In this document: positions 22,520 through 33,000 of the stretch, piece after piece
How the letters are laid out: each line of letters begins with the position of its first letter
How positions within the stretch are numbered: the stretch's first letter is position 1
From: Notospermus geniculatus
Lineage: Eukaryota > Nemertea > Pilidiophora > Heteronemertea > Lineidae
DNA length: 64,000 nucleotides
Direction: 5' to 3'
NCBI GenBank assembly: GCA_002633025.1
Contig: NMRB01000184.1
Coordinates: forward strand, 77,882-141,881
Made by a program: the position numbers and the translations under genes
Notes under the pieces: model-generated
Seen by the model: the letters and a program-made list of their open reading frames with translations, nothing else
Databases searched by the model: none
What the model was told of the DNA's origin: nothing

Positions 22520-25500
22520 CTAGATCAGTGCTACCCCAGTCAACGTACCCACTGATGCTGGATATCCGTTTTCACTGCTAAGTACTGATGGAGTCATTTC
22601 TTTGTCATCGTCTCGTTCGAGTGATACATGGACTGGAGTTCTCTTTTTCTTCTTTCTTTTTTTCTTAACAACTTTATCTGGTTTTATCTCCTGGAATACA
22701 GAAACGAAAGCATCTGTACTGCACCTGAAGTGTGCGGCATGGCCTACCCACCAACCGATTACGTCAAAACACAAAACTGCATTGAGGCACATGACTTACA
22801 GTTTGGATGATATGAACGGTGGGAGACGGCGGAGGTGAAATCTCTTTGTACACAGTCTCTTTCTCATCTTGTCCTTCAGCCAACGCTTGATTGAACTCAC
22901 GAAGCGTCCCTGTCACATTGCCATTGCTACTGCAAGTAAAACATCGTGTTATGTATTCATACACTTGATCACGGGACTACTTTACAACAGTGTTATCATT
23001 TCCAAATTGAACGCAAGGAAGATGTCTTACCACTCGAGCGGAACTTTTCTCTCCATCTCCAAAATTTCTTCACTGGGCATCACTTTGTTCTGAAATAATT
23101 ACGACAGGATAGGATGCTATGTAAGGTCAAAGTGGACATTGGCCAGGCAATGAAGAAATATGCGACATCAGTATCACACAGCACACATTAAAGAGAGAGT
23201 GAGAAGAGGGTAAAGGTTCAAGTGCAGGGACGATGTCCACAAGTGTCTCAGTCAGGGCCAACACAGAGGGCGATATGTTAAAATGACTGCACAGATACAA
23301 AAGATAACTTACATTGAATATGGTTCTAAAACATCTGTCAGGGCATTTTGAACAGGTGAAGATAGCAGGTTGCCAAGTTGGGTTTGGTGGCTTGCACGTA
23401 CTGGTGCCACCACAGCACGTACTAGCTGTTTTGTCGGGAGGTTTTTTTCCTTTCTGAGGCCACATTGCTTTTACCAGTTTTGCCAGATTGGCTGTTTGTG
23501 TCAGAAGGGAAGGCCTTGTTTTGTTTGATATTTTCGTCACCGTCGTCAGTCCACATTAATTTTCTACGTCAACTTGTGCACAAGTCAAAGCTAGAAGATG
23601 TCGTGGTCGGGGGAAGTGGAAGAATGATTTAATCTACGACAAGGAGAAAGGAAAGTGAAAGAAAGAATGAGAGACGAGGAGACGAAGAAGAGAGAGGGAA
23701 GTAGGCAGAGTGAAAACACCATAGAGCATCAGGGAGCAACAAACCCACTTCCTGAATCATTGGTCTATGCATTGGCCCATCCCCCAAATAACATCTGACA
23801 TTTGACCTGTCACACCTACCTTAGAAACTTTTGCTGTCTTTTCCTGAGTTTTTGGTTTTTTATTACATGTGTTTGGTGTGGGTTCATCACGATCCATCAT
23901 TATGTAGTCGTACGTGGATAAGCCTTTGCAATCTAGAGAGAAGAAGAGGACATCTGACAACAAACACAAAACATCTGCTATGATGAAGGCCATAAAGAAA
24001 ATCCTCTATACGGCCAGGGGGTTAGGCCATGCCATCCATACAACTGGCAACTGGGTCCAATTCAAAGGATTTCTGCAGGAACGACACGGGCCATAACTTG
24101 ACAAGCATCATTTGAAATAGCATTAATCAAGTTTCTCATTCTGGAATTGTTTGTAATGCAATGATGTCATAGCAAGACTTACTTAGAAATATATGGAAGC
24201 CAAGTAGATGAATTAGGAGGATAATGGCCACAAGGGCAAGAAGAGCAGTAATCCCGACGAATGACACCCAAACTTCTCTGACACACTCGATGTAGAACAC
24301 ATGGAACACTGAAACAGACATTGAATACACACTGAAGTGTCGATTTCTTTGACTGTTACTAGGAGACAGCGACATCAAACAAAGAGACCTTTAACTTTCA
24401 TTGAGTTGACAGTGTTCAAGAGCAGATTGATCTTACCAGGCTCTGACTGGGATAAAGCAGCACCATTTGCTGTAGTTCCTGCAGCTGTAGCTGTAGCTGT
24501 AGCTGTAGATGAAGTACTATTTGTTGGCGGACTGGCAGTGACTGGAGTAAGTGCAAGAAAATCTGAAAGTCAAGTAAATTATAGCGAGAGTGAGGTCACT
24601 AGAGGGCATGTTTGACTAACACACACGACACTACTTGATTGATGCTGGGTTGTCTCCTTTCCAGGTCAGAAATAAACTCTTCACTGATTGGTTCCTTCAA
24701 AACAACAATCACCGCGATTGGCTCCTACCTGCCAATCAGGAAAAGGCTAACCTTGTCCAACACGGTGCCAGAATGACATCCATCCATGATCCACTCACCT
24801 GCATACTGTTGAAGGAGTCGGCCTTCATCTTTGTCAGTGAAAAAGGCGATGAACTGAAGTAATCCTATCGCTGTGATCATGAGACATCCTAGGACTGCAC
24901 TCACGAGGCAACTGATGAATGTGCTGGAAGGAGACAGGGCTATGCTGAATCGAACGATCATAAAATCTGGCGTCAATTTGAAAATCTCACCAAATTGATC
25001 TGGTGTGGATCAGTTGCACAAACAACTACCCATACATGTACGTTTCATTGGTTGAGTTGCCCATGAAGAGTGAGTGGAGCAACGTGACGCAAGATGCTGC
25101 CTCAGATTCAGAAACTCACCGATAATTGCGTACTCCGACGCAGTTGTTCAGCCATTTACAGTGGTGATCAAAACCAGAAACACATTTGTTACACACGCTG
25201 CAATGTTTTGATTTATCTCCTCTGAAATTTTGAACATACACAGGTCAAAATGTTCCATCTACACAGAGCAAAAGTACTGTAAGAAAACGTCAGTGGATGT
25301 GAAAATGCCTTTGGCATGTTTGGACAAGATGTATAGAGGCTTTGCATATGGAGGACACATTCTGCAAAGGCGCAGCAAAATGAGCCGTGCATGCCCCAAT
25401 GACGTTACGTCAAACAAAGGCGTGGCGTACTTCACGCAAGTCACGTCATGGTCGGCTCACACCTCTGCACCCTTTGTCCTCCAGAATGGCTGCCAGGATG

Positions 25501-28500
25501 ACGTCATTGCAAAGTCTCTATTGAGACAACGAGTAAACGGCCTCAGGTTGAATTCTCTTGCACTCTGAGTGGAGTGGCAGACATGTTTCAGCCCCAAAGA
25601 CTATTGTTCAAAACCCTCAACCATCAAAGGGTTAAGGGAAATGAAATGAAAACAGACATGGAAAACATTGGCCATAATTGACCTTCCTAATAAGGTAATA
25701 CTGTTTGCGGCCGTACTATCTGATATTAAATGCTACTAGGGAGATATCTGAAGAGAAAATAATAACATTGACAGAACTGTCAACCAGAAAAAAGTTGCGG
25801 GAATTGATCACGTAATTCTATCACGAGGTGAAATTGTCAATTAGAATGTTCTCACGTGAATCGGAGGATAATGTTAACTCTATTGATTACTAACCAGAGC
25901 ACGGCTGTAGAATGCATAGGGAAGTGTGGATCAAACTGGCGTGTCGGGTGCGTGTCATGGGTATATGGGGTGCTCACTACCAAAACAATGGAAGGGGGCT
26001 CTGTTGCTATCAGTGTTCGGAGTACCGGTATATCAAGTAATCTATTTAACCCCTTCCTCCCATGCATAAGAATTAGATGGGTGACAACTTATTTTTGATC
26101 AACTTAGTTTATTACATGAGAAAAGCTATCGACCCTAGTGGATCTTCATCAGGTCTGAAGCGAAAACATTAATCCGAGGAATATATACTACAAACAGTAT
26201 AAAAGAATAGATCAACACTGATGGAGGTCAAGGCCATAGCAGAGCTCTGGTCTTGCTCTCTCAATACACTCATACACAAGCGAGTCAATGACCAATACGA
26301 ATGGAACCTTGGTGTCCTTAATAGAGAGGTGTCCTCTTCGTGGAGGTATCCACAAAGTGAGGTTCCAGTGTATTGTTTATTTCATTAGACTAGACCTACA
26401 TGGCTTCCAGTGTGTTGTTTATTTCATAAATAGACCTAAATGGCTAACACTCAGTAACAGGCAACTTGTCATGGCTAACGGCTACCTGAAGCCTGGTGCA
26501 GAATGATATAATTTGTCAATGAAGTGTTCCAATTCAGTGACAATACAAACGACGAGCTGAACGAAGAGCTCTCCACAACAGCTGAGTACAACTCCATCAT
26601 TGTTAAATAAATCATTGAATCCATCCAGTCAAGACCGTGGATTGATCCAGCGAGCGGGGACAGTGTGTTCACAAACAATGTTGTGATGGCTACTATACAA
26701 AACTAATCAATGGTCTCAGGAACAGTATAGCTGATATATGTGTCACGCATCGCTAGTGAAAGTGGTGTCATACATAACATAATGATACAGGTGGCTCAAA
26801 CATTGACATGAGGGAAGAGGCGGGTTTGAGGTCTACAGATGCACTGCACCAACCAAGGTGACACTTGGCTTCTGGGGACCTACATGTGCATACATGTATA
26901 TGGTGCCATGGTCGGTGTTCGACATGGTGGATGTACTTACACATCAGCCTCACAAAGATAACAGTGGTTATCCTCAATGGCGTGGCGATGTTTCGTCCGA
27001 TCAAGTGGTGGTACAGCTTTATTTTGGCAAATGGCAGGGTCGGCGGGGTTGATACTGATGGCGGCGATGAGCAGCGCGACAAGAAAAACAAAGAAGACTG
27101 CCTCTGTCTGACACACAGTTAAGGGATACTTTAGTTGCAAAATGAAATCAAGAATTTGTTTCAGCCAGTTGGCAGCACAATACTGAGGTCAAACTGAAGA
27201 CTTGCTTACGCTTCACCAGGGGCCTGTTTCATAAAGTGACTTTAATAACCGGTACATGTACGTACCTAACCAAATGGAAAATGCATTGGGTTAATGGTAC
27301 CATTAGTTACATGTAGTCACTTTATGAAACAGTCCGCAGGCTGATTTAAGCATGGTTCAAGTGAGTAGCAGAAGTTGGAAGCAGAGTATTTCCTAAGCTT
27401 TCAAGAATCAAAGAAGACTTTTTGGCATGCTGCTCCACTTGAAAGTTATCTCAATGCATGTTGGCTCTCAATCAATCGATAATTCACCATTCTTGGTTTC
27501 CTAATGACCTATGCTGAGATCGGAATGACACAAAAGACCGCCCATTATTTCATAGCTGAGTTGTCCATAGAGATCCACCTTGCACTGCTAAAGTGGAGCA
27601 GCACTTTCACAGGACACCGAACCAAATCTTACACTTGCACCAGCCATCAAATTTTCATTTAACCCAAAAAACACATGTTCTCATGGTAACAAATGGTAAC
27701 ATTCGGACACAGCAACCAGTAAGGCCACACTTTTTTTATTCCTTGTTTCGCGGGCCCGCCGCTAGGTGGAAATAGGAAAAAAAAATAAAATTTTATTTGG
27801 GGGGGGGGGTTCACGAGCCCTCCGCTCCAAAAACTTGCCAAAATGGGAAAAAAATAAAAATTTATTTTTATTTTTATTCCGCCCGCTGCTCGGGTGTCCG
27901 AGACCGAAAATACATTTTTCAAAAATATGACTTGTTAGATTTACCGTCCGATTGATACGTGGTTTCTGACAGTTCTATATGCTATGGCACTGAAATGCCC
28001 TTGGACACACCAGTCGATGTGGCCTCATCATCATTCAAGCTTCGGTACATTGGTGTTTGGGTTTGGGTAAGCCTATTCCAATTGACCCTTTATTGTGGAA
28101 TAAAATTTTATTTTTTTCTTCTCCTCCGCTTTTCAGAGAACTTGGATAACTTTCGAGAAATCAAAAAATAAAATTGTATTTTTATTTTTTTTCCGCCCTC
28201 TGATGGAGGTGCTGAGAAAAAGCTCGCGAAACAAGGAATAAAAAAAGCGTGGCCTAATTGCAGTACATTTCTCTGATTCGTAATGTCTTACTCAGAATAC
28301 TGCCCAGTAATCATGCAATGATATGATAGCAGGTTACCACTGAAATAAAGACTTTGATGATATATATACCGGTACTGCTGGCTCAGGTTGGTGCTGATGA
28401 TGTCACAATTGCAGGGGCGGATCCACGATTACAAAAAAGAGCTAGAAACATTGAAATCTGCGGTGAATATCAATGATTTGCTCCAAAGGGGCTGGAAGGA

Positions 28501-29220
28501 TAAGACTAAGAGACCAACTTGCGGATTGTGCACTTTGAGCAAACCTTAGGGGATATTTCTTTGAAACTTGGCACACATATACCTTGGCCCAAAACATCAT
28601 CAATGATGACAAACTTTGAGATGCAGTTGTTATGTAACACCTAGCAACCACCATAGCAACTATTACTTTTGGTTTTAAGGGGTTACCCTTCCCATTGAGG
28701 GGTCAAAAATCATTCAGCATGGTTGTCTGTTGCAGCAAAACTGAGATAAATCCCATTCCATCATTATTACATAATCTGATTCTATAATTGTGTTGTCACC
28801 ATAGCAATTCTGGCTTTAAGGTGTTCCCCTCTGAGAAAAGGGTCAAATATCATTCAACATGGTTGTCTGCTGCAGCATAGATAAGATGAATCCCATTTCA
28901 TTATTATTACATGTACATGAATTTACATATTCATATCTCATATTCATGGCTGATAGACTAAAGACAAAGTTCCTGCTTTTGATATACTGTAGAGAGCTAT
29001 ACATGACATGATGTATAAAGCTGATAAAACGCATGAGTCAATCAAAGGATACAATGTAAGCAGCTGGTTTCCAGGTATTTGGAACACCATGGCATAATGT
29101 TGTGAAGTAGAATACTGCAAAGTAAATCAGAAACGTCCAGGCAATCACTTGGTATCCATGTGGTGGACAGGTCCAACCATTCCGACGAGATGAGGTCTTG
29201 AACTGGGTCACTTCAGCCAT
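22520..29220 (-). CDS. ZDHHC1: DHHC palmitoyltransferase, ZDHHC1/ZDHHC11 type, complete
   Basis: Exons in reading order: 29220-29053, 27107-26941, 25221-25120, 24923-24799, 24562-24437, 24308-24183, 23932-23820, 23453-23313 (weak), 23089-23031, 22929-22800, 22690-22520. Phases match throughout, giving 475 codons, or 428 without the weak exon. [17 protein letters not shown] near the start matches the RRNGWSWPPHPLQIVAW segment of ZDHHC1. It is followed by two hydrophobic segments, SINPADPA, a Cys-rich stretch with the catalytic DHHC at residues 130-133 ([13 protein letters not shown]) and two further transmembrane segments (exons 4 and 6). The tail has a Lys/Arg-rich run. Family role: S-acylation of proteins at ER/Golgi/endosomal membranes through the DHHC cysteine; vertebrate ZDHHC1 also supports STING signalling. 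An acceptor just upstream of the ATG (about 29231) implies a spliced 5' UTR. ZDHHC1 versus ZDHHC11 is not resolved; it may be the common orthologue. Confidence 0.87.
23313..23453 (-). CDS. Candidate optional Cys-rich exon of the palmitoyltransferase
   Basis: A 141-base, 47-codon segment with an acceptor (TGGCCTCAG, poor pyrimidine tract) and a good donor (AAT|GTAAGT). It is phase 0 at both ends, so inclusion or skipping preserves frame. It encodes eight cysteines in patterns such as [10 protein letters not shown] and CSKCPDRC. I do not recall this segment in vertebrate ZDHHC1. It could be a lineage-specific cassette or a chance frame. Confidence 0.45.
26127..26152 (-). ncRNA. Degenerate hammerhead-like core, probable Penelope-type repeat end
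   Basis: On the minus strand, CTGATGA, then a stem-loop (GATCC/GGGTC around ACTA), then GATA where a hammerhead has GAAA. An AATAAA-type AT-rich tail follows. This arrangement is usual in terminal repeats of Penelope-like elements, but the core substitution suggests it is inactive. Confidence 0.35.
27219..27336. mobile_element. Palindromic MITE (CTGTTTCATAAAGTGACT ends)
   Basis: CCTGTTTCATAAAGTGACT is inverted as AGTCACTTTATGAAACAG about 100 bp later. It lies in the large intron between exons 1 and 2 of the palmitoyltransferase gene. Confidence 0.65.
27425..27606. repeat. Inverted repeat with GCTGCTCCACTT ends
   Basis: GCTGCTCCACTTGAAAG at the left is inverted as CTAAAGTGGAGCAGC at the right. 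Similar ends occur at 55967-56125, so this looks like a dispersed family. Confidence 0.5.
27720..28257. mobile_element. Harbinger-like MITE B, carrying exon-like sequence
   Basis: Element 27723-28254 begins GGCCACACTTTTTTTATTCC and ends with the inverted counterpart (GGAATAAAAAAAGCGTGGCC); the target duplication is TAA on both sides. The same AT-rich/CCGCCC subterminal blocks as in element A surround a unique centre (about 27925-28085) that shows a frame containing [19 protein letters not shown] and ends at a good splice donor (TGG|GTAAGC). It is in the first coding intron of the palmitoyltransferase gene. Confidence 0.8.
28676..28915. repeat. Diverged tandem repeat, about 140-bp period
   Basis: Two units (about 28676-28772 and 28816-28911) share GGGTCAAA, CATTCA(G/A)CATGGTTGTCTG, TGCAGCA and ATTATTATTACAT. 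They are diverged, hence older than the duplications at 3.1 and 45.7 kb. Confidence 0.6.
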
Positions 29221-30054
29221 GCCTCAAGTCCTGGAATAAAAAAAGGAACGAGTTTAGAATCCCTGATCAGTGCGAGTGCCCCCCCGATTGACGGACGGAA
29301 TAAGCCGCCGCATTGTACAATTAGGATTTCCACGTGTGCCATGATGATGGAGCAACGTCACTTTCGATCGGGGTTCTATTAGGCCCACTTTAGCCAACAA
29401 AAGGCGCCAGGCATACCTACCCTTCATCTCAGTTGACTTGTGAAAATTTGATTTGACTCTGTCTCAGATCTGTTCTGTGATTGACTTGTGTCATTCATGC
29501 ATTGTCAGATTGTGAATTTTTTTCTCACAGATTTTTCACAGTTGTTTTTGTTTGGGTTATCCTGAGTCAGATGAATCCATTTGCGGTGGATAATAGTATC
29601 CTAGGACGCCTCGTATGTCTCAAATATTACGGTGGTCATGTCTAATGCATAGAAAATTCGAAAGAAGCAGTGTATTTTGTACTGGAAATCTCATGACAGC
29701 TGCATGCAAATTCATGACATGCATGAAAAACGTCAAAATCTATGTACGGACTATTTACAGCTACGACGAAGCTTTGTCTACCTACCCTGGTGAAAAATAA
29801 ACCAGCAAAATATTCCTTTCATTTCCCATAACACGAATAAAACCGTCGAATGAACATTAAATAAATATTATTAATGACACAAGTACTATTCTAAGAATGC
29901 TATATGGCATATTTTATGTAAAGTATAGGAAAATCTTCCGGGATGGCGGATGAATAAATTATGGCCTTGGACACCGTACTACTTCAATTATGAACTCTCC
30001 TATCCAAATCACTGAAGGAGGTAAGAAATTCTTCTGCGTGTCAAATCTTTCAAA
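29221..30054. promoter_or_regulatory. Divergent ZDHHC / SACM1L intergenic region
   Basis: 834 bases separate the minus-strand ATG (29220) from the plus-strand ATG (30055). It must contain the 5' ends of both genes unless further upstream exons exist. GATGGCGG near 29941 and AAAATGGCCG at 30052 resemble YY1-type elements common at housekeeping promoters. No TATA box was seen at a convincing distance. Confidence 0.45.
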
Positions 30055-33000
30055 ATGGCCGTCCACGAATCTTTGCGGCTGTAAGTGAACAAAAACACCT
30101 TTTGAGGGCTTAATACGGTGGTTTATTTTCTCCGATCACGTCATATTTTGTAGTTCAGTATTTAATCCATATATTTCAGTAAAGTTTCGAATAAAATTAG
30201 CTGTTACAGTCCTGATCTGTGCCTTCGATTGGAGAACGATGTGTCTGTCATGAATGTTCAGTGCAGCAATGCACGCAGTGATGCACATGATGATGTACAT
30301 GGCCTGCTATATATAATGACTGATGTCATGATGATGTACGCATTTCCGGTTTCTCACAAAACCCATGATCATGCAGTCACACTATAGGCCTACATTCTTT
30401 GTAGCCTTAGGGCTAGGCCTCAACGATGCCGAAGAATGTCATGACATGACCATCACTCCATCAGATGACGACACTTTCTTTCCTTCTATTTCTTTGTTTG
30501 TCTGTCATGTCTCCACCGTGTTAGCACAGTTTATTGTATTTCAAATCGATGTAAATTTGTTTTATACGGTGCAATAAACTATTTGTAATTCGATGGTGGA
30601 AAACTGACAGCCGTGGGGGCCGGCGCGATGCCAGTGCAGTTGTCGTCAGTATAATTCCTCCAAGTCTTATCTCTTCCTCTAAGATTTCGTGCTTGTGGTT
30701 TCCAGCCATTCTACAACAGAAAAATTTTACCTAGAGCCGCTGGATGCCATTGATCAAGAACTCGTTGTGATAGATCGAGTTTCACAGGACATTTCCTTAG
30801 AAGGTAAAAAAGTGGAACACAAAAGAGTCCTGCATTTCCTATGAGTAAAATTAAGCTACATATCGAGTAAAATTAAGCTACATATCTTTTAATACAACCT
30901 AATCCTAGTAATCAAATGATTTGTGCTTTTGATAATGTAGATAAATTTACATCCGGTTTTCTCACAGGCAACCGGGGCCAGATCCCATCAAATGCGGTGA
31001 CGAAAACCATCTATGGCGTGTATGGAATCATACGACTGCTTGCAGGTGGGTCTTGTTAATTTCTCAATTCTAGCCCTGATGTAGGCCTACATATTAGAGG
31101 TAATTCAGAAAAGTTCACCTTTGTTGTTGGTTAGATAATGCAGGTTTGTTGCCTGAATCCTGATGTGGAGGTCATGAATGAATATCAGAAAAATGGACAA
31201 AAAATGTCAATCATTCCTGTAGTGTACTTGTATACTTGTCGTATTTTAGGTCCTTACCTTATTGTAATCACGAAGAGGACAAAAGTTGGTGAAGTTGCTG
31301 GTGACACAATTTGGAAAATCCTGGACACAGAACTGATCTCGTATAAGAAGACAACCCTCCATCTGAATGAGCAACAGGTTCAGGACAACAAAACATATCT
31401 GTCGATGATTGAACATCAGCTGAAGACAGATGGACATTACTATTCAACGACATATGACATAACACACACGTTACAGCGACTACACAACACAAGCCCTGAC
31501 TTTGTGCAGATGCCTCTTCATGAGAGGGTGAGTAAGCATATATCTCAAGTGAGAACATTGTGAAAGAAAATAATCATGATGTCTAGTCATGGGTTCGAAT
31601 CCCAAAATAAAAACATTGTGACATGGCTATTGCTAGTCTTTTTCTTTTCTCGGTCCTAACTCATGCTATCCAATCTCAAGGTCAGCTGCTGAAGACATCA
31701 TCTCTCAATTTGCAACGATTTCTCCAATTTGCTGTTTTGCATTTGTGAATTTGAATATCTATCTTTGCAGGCTGACCAAAGGTTTATTTGGAATGCCCAC
31801 ATGCTACGGGAGTTTGCTCAACAGCCTGAGTTGGCGAGGTATTGCCTGCCAGTCTTACATGGATGTATCCTTCAAATAAAACTTGCACTCAACGACCCAA
31901 AGTACCGGTAAACTTGTTATCTGCTGCATTGTGTCTTGTTGGATGCATGCTATCTGAAGCCTGAACCCCCAAAGGGAAATGCCCTCATTTGCAGACAGTG
32001 ATCCTTAACCCTCTCTTAGTCATCGCGATCAAGCAATGCATCATCAATGGCCAAGCAATAGATTACATTCTCATCACACGACGTTGCTGTTACCGGGCGG
32101 GGACACGGTATTACATGAGGGGTCTGGACTCTGAGGGGTATGCAGCAAACTTTGTTGAGACAGAGCAAATCATAGTCGTTGAAGGGAGCAGGTGCTCATT
32201 TGTTCAGGTAAGCTCTCTCCATGTAGTCTATTGTTTCATTTACGAGTATTCGAGGGTGTGGACTATCCTGGCACTGTTGGCCCAGATGTGTTCGCTCTCC
32301 CCAGTGAATTCACTGCACCTGCTCTCATGAGATTTGGACCGTGGTTTTTCTCTCGGGCCACATTCCCCAGAATGTTGTGTGTGTTCATTTATGATGTATC
32401 GTTTGATCCTTGAGAATAATTGTCTCTTTCCAGACACGTGGTTCTATACCCATGGTGTGGTCGCAACGACCAAACCTCAGATATAAACCGGTACCTGTGA
32501 TCAGTAATACACAGAATCATGTAAGTACATTGTGACAGATCCTGTTGTAGTGTCCAACTGAATGGACATCAAACCCGAGATGGCAAGGACTGAAAGGAGA
32601 TTCTCAAAACCACAGTTCTTATGTCACTTGTTGCCCCTTCCAACTACCCTAAAAGGAATTTGGTTGAGAATGCTATGAAACTCGTAATCAACAGTTCATT
32701 TTCTCTCAATTTTCAGGTGGATGCTTACAACAATCACTTTGACAGCCAAATCTACTGTTATGGGAAGCAAGTCTTAGTCAACCTTGTAAGTAACTCTCGA
32801 AGTCAAATGTTAATTGACCAAACTGTAGCTTTCCCTTACCAAGCAAGGTTGAAATCTAGTAGGTTGATTGGGATGTGATGATCACATGTCGGTCAAATCA
32901 ATGCCCTTAGACATTGCAATTATTGATCTTTACTGATATTTGAAATGCAAGTGCATCTTGCAGTAGGTCAGTTTGAATATCTGACACGAAAGTTTTTTCT

